Source: CAVSJO01 sp963728445
GTDB taxonomy: Bacteria > Gemmatimonadota > Gemmatimonadetes > Longimicrobiales > RSA9
Assembly (NCBI GenBank): GCA_963728445.1
Contig: CAVSJO010000006.1
Coordinates: forward strand, 1,302,001-1,366,000
Length of the DNA stretch: 64,000 nt
Reading direction: 5' to 3'
Shown: in pieces, positions 1 to 8,468 of the stretch
Layout of the letters: each line of letters opens with the position of its first letter
How positions within the stretch are numbered: the stretch's first letter is position 1
The notes under the pieces: generated by a model
The model's input: the letters and a program-made list of their open reading frames with translations, nothing else
Told to the model about the DNA's origin: nothing
The model's database searches: none
Made by a program: the position numbers and the translations under genes

Positions 1-105
1 GGACTCGTGACGAGCCGCAACCCGGACGACATCCCCGCGTTCAACGGCAAGATGGTCGAGGAGTTCGCGGAAGGCGTGCACGAGGAGCAGCGCCGCAGCG
101 CCTGA
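1..105 (+). CDS. DJ-1/PfpI family protein, C-terminal end (partial)
   Basis: Only the last 34 codons are present; the gene begins before the window. The visible tail LVTSRNPDDIPAFNGKM followed by a short acidic helix is the typical C-terminus of PfpI/YhbO-type DJ-1 superfamily proteins (type 1 glutamine amidotransferase-like fold, linked to protein or nucleotide deglycation and stress resistance). The nucleophilic Cys region lies outside the window, so activity cannot be judged. It ends 21 bp before a convergent methyltransferase gene. Confidence 0.75.
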   Translation, partial: GLVTSRNPDDIPAFNGKMVEEFAEGVHEEQRRSA

Positions 106-126
106 TTCCTGGGGGCGCGCCGCGGT

Positions 127-1206
127 TCAGGCGCCTTTTCGCGCCAGCAGGAATTCCGGCCCGGGACCCGCAAACAACCCGAGGTGCTCCTCGGGCACGC
201 CGGCGTCCCGGGCCGCCTGCTCTACGGGGCGTGGCTCGACGCGTACGTCCTCGAAGCCGGCCCGCCTTCCCAGCTCCGCAAGCTCGTGGGCGGAGTAGAA
301 GTTCATCCGGGAAGCCATCGGCTCCGGCGCGGCGGGCGTGCCGCGCATGGCCGGGTCGCTTCCGAGGACCATGATCCTCCCTCCCGGCCGGAGCACGCGA
401 CGCATCTCGGACAGCGCGGCGACGGGGCTCTCCAGGAAACCGAGAACTCCGTGCATGGTGGCGCAGGTGAAGTAGTCGTCGGGAAAGGGGATCGAGTCGG
501 CCGTGCCGAGCCGCACGTCCAGGCGTCCGGCGGCGACGGCGTCGTCGTTCGTTTCGCGGGCGAGCCGGACCATCTCCGGACTGTGATCGACGCCCGCGGC
601 AAGGCAGCCGCGGGCGAGGGCGTCGCGGAGGAAGGCTCCGCCGCCGCAGCCGACGTCCAGGAGGTGATCGCCGGGTCCCGGCTGCAGCTCGGCGAGCATG
701 GCCGCGAACGTCGGCCGGTGGTAGAGCGGGTCCGCGTACGTGGCCCGGGACTCTGCGCCGGACGGCCGGCGCGCCCGACGATCGGTGATCCAGTCACCGA
801 TGGCGAGGGGGGACGTCGCCCGCAGGAACGGCGCGGCGAGCTCCGCCGCGAACCAGCCGACCGCTTCGCGGCCCGATCCGAGGACGGCTACCCAGCCGCG
901 CTGCTCGAGCGTGAGGCGGGAGCCTCCGTCCTTCGGCTCGACGCGAATGCGCAGCTCGCCCTCGCGCTCGGGCTCCCAGGGGACCGCCCGCCAGCGCAGC
1001 ACGGCGCCCGAGCCGGATCGCAGCTCCGCCACCGTACCGACTTCGGTGCCGTCGGCAGTGACGCGCCCGCCCTCCCACAACTCGATAACCATCCCCGCCC
1101 GCTCGAGGGACGTCTCCAGCTCGTCGAGGAGGGCGCCCAGCGCTTCCGACGGGCCGAGCGGCAGCTCGACGCCAACCTCCACCGCGATCTGTACGTCCTC
1201 CGACAT
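127..1206 (-). CDS. SRPBCC-like domain fused to SAM-dependent methyltransferase
   Basis: Predicted 359-residue cytoplasmic protein. Residues 1-135 look like an SRPBCC/polyketide-cyclase-type ligand-binding domain. Residues about 160-355 are a class I methyltransferase with the SAM-binding motif DVGCGGG at 184-190, an acidic residue at the end of the next strand (GVDHSPEM) and RVLRPGGR. The ATG at 1206 was chosen because a GGAGGAG ribosome site lies just upstream and the longer reading frame has no domain content. The substrate is unknown. It is divergent from the HD-domain gene across a 157-bp gap. Fusing a hydrophobic-ligand pocket to a methyltransferase suggests a small-molecule substrate, which is inference. 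Confidence 0.82.
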   Translation of the reverse strand: MSEDVQIAVEVGVELPLGPSEALGALLDELETSLERAGMVIELWEGGRVTADGTEVGTVAELRSGSGAVLRWRAVPWEPEREGELRIRVEPKDGGSRLTLEQRGWVAVLGSGREAVGWFAAELAAPFLRATSPLAIGDWITDRRARRPSGAESRATYADPLYHRPTFAAMLAELQPGPGDHLLDVGCGGGAFLRDALARGCLAAGVDHSPEMVRLARETNDDAVAAGRLDVRLGTADSIPFPDDYFTCATMHGVLGFLESPVAALSEMRRVLRPGGRIMVLGSDPAMRGTPAAPEPMASRMNFYSAHELAELGRRAGFEDVRVEPRPVEQAARDAGVPEEHLGLFAGPGPEFLLARKGA

Positions 1207-1363
1207 CGGCTCCTCCGCGTTCGACCCGGACCATGCCCCACGCACGGCTGCGAATATGCGCGGCTGCCGAAAGCTTCGGCAACGAGGACAGGCACACTTG
1301 ACCTGCCCCCGACCCGGGCCCAAGCTCCTGCGGTGCGCAGGAGGAGCCCTCGGGATCGGGAGA

Positions 1364-1927
1364 ATGGCCGTGCCGTCGAGAGAGGAAGCGCTGGCGCTGC
1401 TGGATGAGTGGGTCGAGAGCGAATCGCTGAAGGGACACATGCGGGCCGTGGAGGCGGCGGTGCGCGGGTACGCTCGGCGGTTCGGCGAGGATGAGGACGC
1501 GTGGGGGCTCGCCGGCCTGCTGCACGACCTCGACTGGGAGAAGTACCCGGACGAGCACCCGCTGAAGGCGGTGGACGAGCTCCGCTCCCGCGGCTACCCG
1601 GAGCCGATTCTGCACGCGATCCTGGCGCACCGCGCCGACTTCACCGGCGTGCAGCCGGAGACGAAGCTCGACCGGACGCTCCTGGCCTGCGACGAGATCA
1701 CGGGCATGATCACCGCCACGTCCCTCGTACGTCCGACCGGCATCGACGACCTGAAGCCCAAGTCGGTGAAGAAGAAGCTGAAGGACCACACGTTCGCGGC
1801 GGGTGTCAACCGCGACGAGGTCCGGCACGGCGCCGAGTTGCTGGGCGTCGATTTCGACGAGCACCTGCGCAACGTCATCGAGTCGATGCAGGGCATCAAG
1901 CACGAGCTGGGGCTGAGCCGGGAATAG
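1364..1927 (+). CDS. HD-domain phosphohydrolase-like protein
   Basis: 187-residue cytoplasmic protein with an HD-superfamily metal-site pattern: His25 in LKGHMRAVE, the His54-Asp55 pair in GLLHDLDWEKYP, His89 in AILAHRADF, and Asp110 in LLACDEITG. This is the small stand-alone HD type often annotated as HDIG or hydrolase. The family hydrolyses phosphoester bonds of nucleotides or related metabolites, but the substrate here is unknown. The ATG at 1364 follows a GGGAG-type site, and longer in-frame sequence overlaps the divergent methyltransferase. A strong hairpin downstream probably terminates it. Confidence 0.83.
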   Translation: MAVPSREEALALLDEWVESESLKGHMRAVEAAVRGYARRFGEDEDAWGLAGLLHDLDWEKYPDEHPLKAVDELRSRGYPEPILHAILAHRADFTGVQPETKLDRTLLACDEITGMITATSLVRPTGIDDLKPKSVKKKLKDHTFAAGVNRDEVRHGAELLGVDFDEHLRNVIESMQGIKHELGLSRE

Positions 1928-1976
1928 GAGCCCGGCGGAGCAGCGGCGAGCCGCGGCGCCCTGGCGGAGTGACCGT

Positions 1977-2023
1977 GACGCCGGGCCCGAGAGATGTGGC
2001 GGGTGTTCCTCGGGCCCGGCGTC
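1977..2023. terminator. 15-bp perfect inverted repeat, bidirectional terminator
   Basis: GACGCCGGGCCCGAG at 1977-1991 pairs perfectly with 2009-2023 across a 17-nt loop. It lies between convergent genes (HD-domain protein and di-haem peroxidase). There is no clear U-run, so the terminator role rests on position and stem strength. Confidence 0.65.
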
Positions 2024-2036
2024 GAGAGTGGTCGGT

Positions 2037-2083
2037 CGGAGGCCGGTCAGTCCAAGACCGGTCACTCGGAGGCCGGTCAGTCC
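2037..2083. repeat. 17-bp direct repeat at the end of the peroxidase gene
   Basis: The 17-mer CGGAGGCCGGTCAGTCC occurs at 2037-2053 and again at 2067-2083, with a related GACCGGTCACT between them. The second copy overlaps the peroxidase stop codon, so a small duplication probably reached the gene end. Its function is unknown. Confidence 0.6.
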
Positions 2084-3129
2084 GTGGCCGGTGCCGCGGG
2101 CGCGGCCTGTCCGGGCAGCACCGGCTCGTTGATGTAGTCGAAGGGCACCGGCCCCGTCAGCGAGCGGAGCCACGCGGTGATGTCGCCCACCTGTTCGTCG
2201 CTGAGCTCCATGCCGAGCTGGTAGCGACCCATCACGCGGACGGCGTCTTCCAGGCGCTGGACCGAGCCGTCGTGGAAGTACGGCCAGGTCTCCTGCACGT
2301 TTCGCAGGGACGGCACCTTGAAGACCTGCCGGTCGGCCGCGTCGCCGGTGACGGCTGCACGGCCTTCGTCGCCGCTCGAGAACCACGGTCTCACGAGCCC
2401 GGCCTTCCGGTACACGCTGCCGCCGACGTAGGCGCCCGTGTGGCAGCTCCCGCAGCCGGCGCGGGCGAACGTTTCGAAGCCCTTCTGTTCGCGCGCGGTG
2501 AGTGCCGCGTGGTTGCCCCGCAGGTAGTCGTCCCAGCGCGAGGGTGTCACGAGTCCCCGCTCGAAGGCCCCGATGGCGCGCCCGAAGTTCTCGAACGTGA
2601 TCGGCTCGGCCTCACCGGGGAACGCGGCGCGGAAGGCGTCGCCGTAGCCCGGGATGCCTCGAATCATCGTCACCACCCCGTCTCCGCTCGCCATCCCCAT
2701 CTCGATCGGGTTCAGAACGGGTCCGAGCGCCTGGGCCTCGACGTCGGGTGCGCGTCCATCCCAGAACTGCGCGACGTGGCCGGCCGCGTTGTAGACGCTC
2801 GGCTCGTTGCGCCCGCCGATCGCGCCGTCGTGACCCACGCCGGTGCGCCGGTGGCTCGTGCCGTAGTCGTGCAGCGGGTGACAGACGTAGCAGGACACGT
2901 CCCCGCTCGCCGAGAACCGCGTGTCGTAGTAGAGCATCCGCCCCAGCGCCACCTTCTCGCGCGTGGCCGGGTCGTCGTTCGACGCCATGGTCGCGGGCAG
3001 CGGCGCGAAGCCGGCAAGCAGTGCCGGCTCGATGCCTCCGTCCGCGGCCGTCGCAGGGCGCCGCGTGTCGGAGCTGCACGCGCCGACGATCAAGAGCAGC
3101 GCAGCCATCCCGACGGGGGTCGTTCTCAT
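2077..3129 (-). CDS. MauG/CcpA-type di-haem cytochrome c peroxidase lipoprotein
   Basis: 350 residues, matching the usual length of bacterial di-haem cytochrome c peroxidases. A short hydrophobic leader ends in a lipobox-like IVGAC (Cys18), so it should be exported and lipid-anchored. Two haem-c attachment motifs are present, CYVCH at 80-84 and CGSCH at 226-230, plus conserved FWDGRAP and LRNV segments. The family reduces hydrogen peroxide or oxidises partner proteins with electrons from periplasmic carriers. It sits downstream of a DUF2231 membrane protein on the same strand (29-bp gap), which may pass electrons or aid assembly (inference). The C-terminus is Pro/Ala-rich. Confidence 0.92.
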   Translation of the reverse strand: MRTTPVGMAALLLIVGACSSDTRRPATAADGGIEPALLAGFAPLPATMASNDDPATREKVALGRMLYYDTRFSASGDVSCYVCHPLHDYGTSHRRTGVGHDGAIGGRNEPSVYNAAGHVAQFWDGRAPDVEAQALGPVLNPIEMGMASGDGVVTMIRGIPGYGDAFRAAFPGEAEPITFENFGRAIGAFERGLVTPSRWDDYLRGNHAALTAREQKGFETFARAGCGSCHTGAYVGGSVYRKAGLVRPWFSSGDEGRAAVTGDAADRQVFKVPSLRNVQETWPYFHDGSVQRLEDAVRVMGRYQLGMELSDEQVGDITAWLRSLTGPVPFDYINEPVLPGQAAPAAPATD

Positions 3130-3158
3130 CTCGTGGCTCCTTTCAGGTCAGGTCGGAC

Positions 3159-3674
3159 TCAATCCTCATTGCGTTCGCCGGTCGGTCTGGCGGGGGCCTC
3201 GGTCTGACCGCCGCCGCTCGCGGGGGTCACGTACGCGCTGGCCGCACCGTACCGATAGACCAGCTCGCCCCCGGCCTTGCCCACCTGGACGCCGGCTCCG
3301 ATCAGCCCGACCGCGCCCAGCACCGTGACGAACCGGGCCGACGTACCGACCGTGCCGTTTGCGAAGCCGACCAGCGTGACCAGAAGCAGCACGCCCGAGA
3401 GGACGAGGAACTGCTCCGCGGCCTCTTCATGCTGCTCCAGCACGTTCTCGCTCACGACGCCTTCCACGCGCTCTTCCTGGGCCTGGCCGGTCCGCAGCGC
3501 GATAAAGGCGCTCACAAGGAGCGCGGCGGCGAACGCGACCGGCACCGCCCAGGCCATGCGCGGTCGCGCGCCGCGGCGGATTGCCCACCACGCGGCGGCG
3601 GCGGAGATTGGCAGGAGCACCACGAGCACCATCGGGAAATGGACCAGCATGGGATGGAGCGGGACCGTGTTCAT
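3159..3674 (-). CDS. DUF2231-family integral membrane protein
   Basis: 171 residues. The N-terminus LHPMLVHFPMVLVVLLP carries the His-rich HPxxVHFP signature of the DUF2231 family. About four hydrophobic segments are visible (roughly 12-30, 42-60, 88-105, 112-130), with a charged Glu-rich loop near 66-86 and a low-complexity tail. The family is often found next to c-type cytochromes and may bind haem, but no reaction is established. It precedes the di-haem peroxidase in a likely two-gene operon and is divergent from a membrane-anchored LuxR-type regulator. Confidence 0.85.
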   Translation of the reverse strand: MNTVPLHPMLVHFPMVLVVLLPISAAAAWWAIRRGARPRMAWAVPVAFAAALLVSAFIALRTGQAQEERVEGVVSENVLEQHEEAAEQFLVLSGVLLLVTLVGFANGTVGTSARFVTVLGAVGLIGAGVQVGKAGGELVYRYGAASAYVTPASGGGQTEAPARPTGERNED

Positions 3675-3788
3675 CGGGGTAGTCCTCTTCTCGGGTTGGT
3701 CTTACGATGACATCGGCCGGCCCCGGCAGGTATCCGTCATCCGTCGCGGCCGGCGTCCAGCCGCGCCGATTGACGGCGCATCCGACAC

Positions 3789-4337
3789 ATGACGGAGTCG
3801 TTTTCGATGCAGGAAGACCCCGAACAGGGGCTCCGGCCCCTCCTCGTTCTGGCCGTGCTCTCCGTCCTCATCGGCGGCGCCATCGACCTCGCCCTCGACC
3901 GACCGAAGGACTGGCTCACGTTCCACGCGATCTTCGAGACCCTCATGGTCGCCGGCGCCATGGTGATGGCGGTGACCCTGTGGCTCGGCTGGCGAAACGC
4001 CGCCCAGCGGGCGTCCGAGCTGATGCACCGTCTGGATGAGCGGAGCGCGGAGCGGGACGCCTGGCGTCAGAGAGCCAGGCGGTCGCTGGAAGGACTCGGT
4101 GAGGCGGTGGACGATCAGTTCAGGGAGTGGGGGCTGACGCCCGCCGAGCGCGAGGTCGCGCTCCTGCTGCTGAAGGGCTACAGCCACAAGCGCGTAGCGA
4201 AGGCGACCGACCGCAGCGAGCGCACCGCGCGGCAGCACGCCGTAGCGGTCTATCAGAAGGCTGGGCTTTCGGGGCGCGCCGAGCTGGCCGCCTTCTTCCT
4301 CGAGGACCTGGTGCTTCCGGAGGCGGAGCCCGAATGA
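3789..4337 (+). CDS. Membrane-anchored LuxR-type HTH regulator
   Basis: 182 residues. Two hydrophobic helices (about 17-36 and 46-67) are followed by a charged linker and a C-terminal HTH of LuxR/GerE type: LTPAEREVALLLLKGYSHK, then a recognition-helix region ending in VYQKAGLSGRAEL. It lacks a receiver domain, so it probably senses through its membrane part. It is divergent from the DUF2231/peroxidase pair with a 114-bp shared upstream region, so control of that operon is the simplest guess (inference). Several in-frame Met codons exist; the first was used. Confidence 0.85.
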   Translation: MTESFSMQEDPEQGLRPLLVLAVLSVLIGGAIDLALDRPKDWLTFHAIFETLMVAGAMVMAVTLWLGWRNAAQRASELMHRLDERSAERDAWRQRARRSLEGLGEAVDDQFREWGLTPAEREVALLLLKGYSHKRVAKATDRSERTARQHAVAVYQKAGLSGRAELAAFFLEDLVLPEAEPE

Positions 4338-4356
4338 CGGCCCGCGGCGACGTCGC

Positions 4357-5019
4357 CTACCAGAAGACCTTTCGCAGGCCCTCCGCCCCCTGCCGGCGCA
4401 TGCTCCAGTAGATCCACAGGCCGGAACCCGCCATCAGCAGGAGACACAGGCCCCAGAGCATGGCGAAGACCAGGCCCCCGTCCCCGAACGCCTCCCCGCT
4501 GTGGAGACGGTACAGGAACGGCTTGTCCGAGTAGTCCTCCACGGACACCACCCGCCCGCTGTTGCTGTCCACCACGAACTTCCGGTCCTCGCCGCCCGTC
4601 GGCTTCCCCGTGAAGATCATGATGCGGGGCGCGTCGCCCTTGAACTCCATCTCCAACCGGTCCACGTGGGCGCCGGGCGCCTGCTCGTCCACTGCGGCGA
4701 AGGCCCGGGCGAGGGGCTCCTGCCAGTCGCTCTGCGCCGCGTCCACCTTCATGGGGCTCACCAGGTCGCGCGTCGCCTCCCGCAGCCGCTCCTCCGCGCC
4801 GAAGAACTCCGTGAACGCGACGAGGAAGCCCGTCGCCGCGGCCCATATCAGAAACAGGCCCGCCGCCATGCCGATCCAGCGGTGCCACTTCCGGAACGTC
4901 CGGACCATCCACGTGTGGGTCCACGGTCGCGGCCGCGCCGGTGGGCGGGTCCGGTCTCGTTGCGGGGGCCGGGATGGGCGCGCCGGGCGCGCGTTCTCGT
5001 CCGACCTGCGGCTTGCCAT
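4357..5019 (-). CDS. PepSY-associated transmembrane protein
   Basis: 220 residues. An Arg/Pro-rich N-terminus is followed by KWHRWIGMAAGLFLIWAAATG (first membrane helix, about residues 44-65), a periplasmic PepSY-like domain (about 80-180), and a second helix near 188-210. The K/R-WHRW-G motif at the start of the first helix is typical of PepSY_TM proteins, which accompany iron-siderophore uptake or act as flavin/ferric reductase partners. At 220 residues it is shorter than the ~370-residue members, with two helices instead of four. AGAGG upstream of the ATG supports the start. Confidence 0.82.
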   Translation of the reverse strand: MASRRSDENARPARPSRPPQRDRTRPPARPRPWTHTWMVRTFRKWHRWIGMAAGLFLIWAAATGFLVAFTEFFGAEERLREATRDLVSPMKVDAAQSDWQEPLARAFAAVDEQAPGAHVDRLEMEFKGDAPRIMIFTGKPTGGEDRKFVVDSNSGRVVSVEDYSDKPFLYRLHSGEAFGDGGLVFAMLWGLCLLLMAGSGLWIYWSMRRQGAEGLRKVFW

Positions 5020-5247
5020 CGCACCTCTGCGGTGGAGTCCAAGGGGAAGGAGGACGCGCAGGTTAATGCACGGGTGGAGTGGACGTCAACGGGACGGCGG
5101 TGGGCGAGGGGGGAGGTCGTGAGCGGCGTGGCCGGTTCTTGCTCCATGCACCTTGCTCCGCTGACGTCCGTTCGTCCATGTTGTAGTCGCTCCCGTCACA
5201 CAATCCCGACGATCACGCGGCGCTCCAGCACCGCCGCGATACAGGCT

Positions 5248-6570
5248 ATGCCCGAATCCCCGATCCAGCGCTTCATCCGCGAGCTCCGGCGCCGGCGCGT
5301 CTTCCGCGTCGCCGGGACGTACGTCGGAGGTGCGTTCGTGATCCTGGAGGGTGCACAGCTGACGCTGGAGCCGCTGGGCGCGCCGGCGTGGGTCAACACC
5401 GTGCTCGTCGTCCTTGCCATCCTCGGACTGCCCGTCGCCGTGGCGCTGGCGTGGGCCTTCGACTGGACACCCGAGGGCATTCGCCGGGAGCTGCCGACGG
5501 ACGCCGACCCCTCTGCCGGCGGGCAGCCGACACGGTCGGACGCGGTCGCGAGGACGGCCTCGACGCCGCCGCGCGGGCGCGCCACGCTGTGGGTCGCGCT
5601 GGCCGGCGTCGCCGTCCTCGTCATCGGGGGCGGCGTCTTCGCTGCGGCGCGACGCGGCGCGTCCCCGTCGGCCGACCCCCAGGCCCTCGCCGTCCTGCCC
5701 TTCGCGGTCCGCGGCGGCACTTCCGTGACCTACCTGCGGGAGGGGCTCGTCGACCTCCTCAGTCGGAACTTCGACGGGGCGTCGAACCTCCGCTCGGTTG
5801 CGCCGGGCATGGTGCTCACCGCGACCAAGGGCGACGACGACCCCATCGATCCCGGCCAGGGTCGCGAGCTCGCCGCCCGTCTGGGCGCCCGCCTCTTCCT
5901 CATCGGCAGCGTCTACGAGACCTCCGGCCGACTGCGCATCGACGCCTCGCTCTACGACCAGAGCGACACCGCCTCGCAGGCGGTCGGAAGCGCGCAGGTC
6001 GAAGGGGACACCACCCAGCTCTTCTCCCTCGTCGACCAGCTCTCCGCAAAGCTGATGGCGACCCTGCGGGAGGGGCACGGCGCCGAGCTCGCCCAGACGG
6101 CCGCCGTTACGACCCGCTCGCTGCCGGCACTGAAGGCCTACCTCACGGGGGAGCAGTCGCTGCGCGCCGCGCACTATGACAGCGCCATGGCCGGGTTCCA
6201 GAGGGCCGTGGATCTCGACACGACGTTCGCGCTGGCCTACTACCGCCTCGCCGTCGCAGCGTCGGCCCGCAACCGGCCGGCCCTCGCCCACCGCGCTGCG
6301 GAGCGCGCCGTCGCCCTGAGCGACCATCTGGGCGACCGGGAGCGCCGGCTGCTGCTGGCGTTCGACGCGCCGCTCCACGGACGCATGGGGGAGGGGGAGC
6401 GCCGCTACCGGGAGCTTCTGCGGGACTACCCGGGCGACATGGAGGCCGCCTACCAGATGGCGGAGATGCTCGTCGTCGCCGCACCGGCGCAGGGGCGGTC
6501 GCTCGATGAGGCGCGACAGCTGCTGCGCAAGGTGCTGGAGGACGATCCGAAGTTCATCTGCCCGATATGA
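5248..6570 (+). CDS. Membrane/TolB-like/TPR protein, N-terminal part (ends at in-frame TGA)
   Basis: 440 residues up to a TGA at 6568-6570. Residues 1-80 carry a conserved module (FIRELRRRRVFRVAGTYVGG, then a hydrophobic helix and LAWAFDWTPEGIRRE) seen in adenylate-cyclase/kinase-linked TPR proteins of Gemmatimonadota and Acidobacteria. A second hydrophobic helix lies at about 113-133, a TolB-like domain (LAVLPF, YLREGLVDLLSRNF) at about 146-270, and TPR-like repeats follow. The same frame continues after the TGA into more TPR sequence at 6571-7635, so this is probably the front half of one ~795-residue gene interrupted by a nonsense codon. Confidence 0.8.
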   Translation: MPESPIQRFIRELRRRRVFRVAGTYVGGAFVILEGAQLTLEPLGAPAWVNTVLVVLAILGLPVAVALAWAFDWTPEGIRRELPTDADPSAGGQPTRSDAVARTASTPPRGRATLWVALAGVAVLVIGGGVFAAARRGASPSADPQALAVLPFAVRGGTSVTYLREGLVDLLSRNFDGASNLRSVAPGMVLTATKGDDDPIDPGQGRELAARLGARLFLIGSVYETSGRLRIDASLYDQSDTASQAVGSAQVEGDTTQLFSLVDQLSAKLMATLREGHGAELAQTAAVTTRSLPALKAYLTGEQSLRAAHYDSAMAGFQRAVDLDTTFALAYYRLAVAASARNRPALAHRAAERAVALSDHLGDRERRLLLAFDAPLHGRMGEGERRYRELLRDYPGDMEAAYQMAEMLVVAAPAQGRSLDEARQLLRKVLEDDPKFICPI

Positions 6571-6654
6571 ACGCTGACGACGCTCGCGGTCGGCGAGCAG
6601 GACTTCCAGGACGCGGCTCAGCTCTACGAGCGCGCAGGCGACACCGCCCAGGCC

Positions 6655-7635
6655 ATGCCCCTGGCGGTCGTGGACACCATGGCGCACGGCGACTCCGCTG
6701 CGGCGGCGGCCGCCGTCGATCGCCTGCTGGCGACCGGCGCGGACGGGCAGATCTTCGCAGCGGTCTATCCCGTCCAGCTCACGGAGGACCTGCCGGACGC
6801 GATCCGGCTCGCCAGTTGGGCGACGGACCCGAGGCTTGCCGTGAACCAGCGGGTCTTCGGCTACGGCGTGCTCGGGGACCTGGCGCTCGAGGGGGGGCGG
6901 TGGCAGGCGGCGAAGGGGTACATCGAGAAGTCGGCCGCGCTGGATCCAGGCTCGGAGTCGGAGCTCGTCTCCGCCGCACTGCTGCCCTACATCCAGGTCC
7001 CGCGCGAGGATCTGCTCGCGTTCCGTCGCCGCGTGGCGCAGTGGGACACCGTGCCGGCGCCGGGGGCGACGACGCCGGCGGAGCTGCTGCGGCCCCACGT
7101 ACGCCTGTACCTGCTCGGCGCCCTGGATTCCCGCCTCGGTGACCAGGACGAAGCCCTGCGCGCGGCCCAGCGCCTCGACGCCCTACCGGCCCCGGCTGAC
7201 TACGCGAGCACCGTGCGGGGCCTTGCACGGGAGCTGCGCGCGCAGGTAGCCGTCCGGAACGGGGACCTCGAGCAGGCCCTGGCGATGATCCGGCCGGGCG
7301 TGGACAGCCTCTCCCCGCCGATGGCGCCGAACACCGTGCTGAACCTCGAGCTGGGTCGCTACTGGAAGGCGGAGATCCTGTTCCAGCTCGGCCGGGATCG
7401 GGACGCGCTGGACTGGTTCCGCAACGCTCTCAAGTTGACGAACCACGAGCCGGCGTTCATCCCCATCATCCACCTTCGCTGTGGCCAGATCTACGACAGG
7501 CTGGGCCAGCGCGAGCAGGCGGCGGAGGAGTACGCCCGCTTCATCCACCTGTGGCGGGATGCCGATCCCGCGCAGCAGGCGCTGGTGGCCTACGCACGGG
7601 ACCGGCTGGCCCACCTCGGCGGCGACCGGGGATAG
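6655..7635 (+). CDS. TPR protein, C-terminal part of the interrupted 5248 gene
   Basis: 326 residues from the first usable ATG after the TGA at 6568-6570, in the same frame as the upstream part. The codons between them (TLTTLAVGEQDFQDAAQLY) already read as a TPR helix, so the break lies inside the repeat domain. The sequence is a chain of helix-turn-helix TPR-like repeats, including WQAAKGYIEKSAALDPGSE and LDWFRNALKLT. It has no signal peptide and is unlikely to work alone. Protein-protein scaffolding is the expected role of the intact protein. Confidence 0.72.
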   Translation: MPLAVVDTMAHGDSAAAAAAVDRLLATGADGQIFAAVYPVQLTEDLPDAIRLASWATDPRLAVNQRVFGYGVLGDLALEGGRWQAAKGYIEKSAALDPGSESELVSAALLPYIQVPREDLLAFRRRVAQWDTVPAPGATTPAELLRPHVRLYLLGALDSRLGDQDEALRAAQRLDALPAPADYASTVRGLARELRAQVAVRNGDLEQALAMIRPGVDSLSPPMAPNTVLNLELGRYWKAEILFQLGRDRDALDWFRNALKLTNHEPAFIPIIHLRCGQIYDRLGQREQAAEEYARFIHLWRDADPAQQALVAYARDRLAHLGGDRG

Positions 7636-7765
7636 CGGCTCAGCGTCGCGGCGCGCGGTGCTGATCGGCCGCTCCGCCCACCCGTCTTGTCCCGCACGGT
7701 TCGGCGCGCGAACTTCAGAGTGCGGAGGGTTTCCCGCGCGCCTTCCCCGAACCCCCGTGCACCGG

Positions 7766-8458
7766 ATGCTGTCCCTCTACTGGTTCGCCCTCATCGTGGG
7801 CGGCGGGATGCTCCTCGTCTCCCTGCTCGGCGACCTCTTCGGCGACGTGCTCGGCGGCCACGACGCGGACGTAGGCTTCGGCGGTCACGACGTCGAGCTC
7901 GGCGCCGGCGGCCACGAGATCGAGTTGTCGACGTCGGGTGCACAGGGCGACGTCGCTCTCGGCGCGCACGCCCTGACGCACGCGCCCGGCATGGCGGAAT
8001 CCACCGGTGCGTCGTCCCCGGGCCCCGACGTGCAGGCCACGCGGATCCTCTCGCTGCGGACGATCACCTACTTCCTGTTCGGGTTCGGAGCCACCGGGCT
8101 GCTGCTGTCGCGCTTCGCGCCGGACGCGAGTCGGCTGCTCGCCGCGGCGGCGAGTGGCACCTGTGGCGTGCTGGCGGCGGGCATCAGCATCGCCGTTTTC
8201 GGATGGGTGCGCTCCACCGAAGCCGGCGAGCGGGAGAGCGAGAGCAGCTTCATCGGGCTGGCCGCAACCGTCGTGCTGCCCGTCGATCCGACGCGCTCCG
8301 GCCGGATTCGGGTCCGGCGCGGCGAGCGGGAGTACGAGCTGCGGGCGCGGCCCTTCGGGTCCGATCCCGTGGCGAGCGACGTCGGCAGCGACGTCGTCAT
8401 CGTGGAGATGCACGAGGGCACCGCCCTCGTCGCCCCCTTCGATTCACCTGCGGAGTAG
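7766..8458 (+). CDS. NfeD-like membrane protein (OB-fold, flotillin partner)
   Basis: 230 residues. There is an N-terminal membrane helix (residues 3-24), a Gly/His/Asp-rich soluble stretch, two more helices (about 95-115 and 122-145), and a C-terminal beta-rich OB-fold segment (residues about 155-228, GLAATVVLPVDPTRSGRIRVRRGE) typical of NfeD proteins. NfeD partners stabilise or anchor flotillin assemblies in membrane microdomains. It is followed after 10 bp by a flotillin gene, the classical pairing. A GTG nine bases upstream (7757) is an alternative start. The His/Gly-rich loop after helix 1 is unusual and could bind metal (inference). Confidence 0.85.
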   Translation: MLSLYWFALIVGGGMLLVSLLGDLFGDVLGGHDADVGFGGHDVELGAGGHEIELSTSGAQGDVALGAHALTHAPGMAESTGASSPGPDVQATRILSLRTITYFLFGFGATGLLLSRFAPDASRLLAAAASGTCGVLAAGISIAVFGWVRSTEAGERESESSFIGLAATVVLPVDPTRSGRIRVRRGEREYELRARPFGSDPVASDVGSDVVIVEMHEGTALVAPFDSPAE

Positions 8459-8468
8459 GAGTCCCCTG

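Noticed and set aside
6568..6570. TGA as a selenocysteine codon
   Set aside because: TPR/TolB-like proteins are not known selenoproteins, no catalytic Cys position is expected there, and no SECIS-like hairpin is evident right after the codon.
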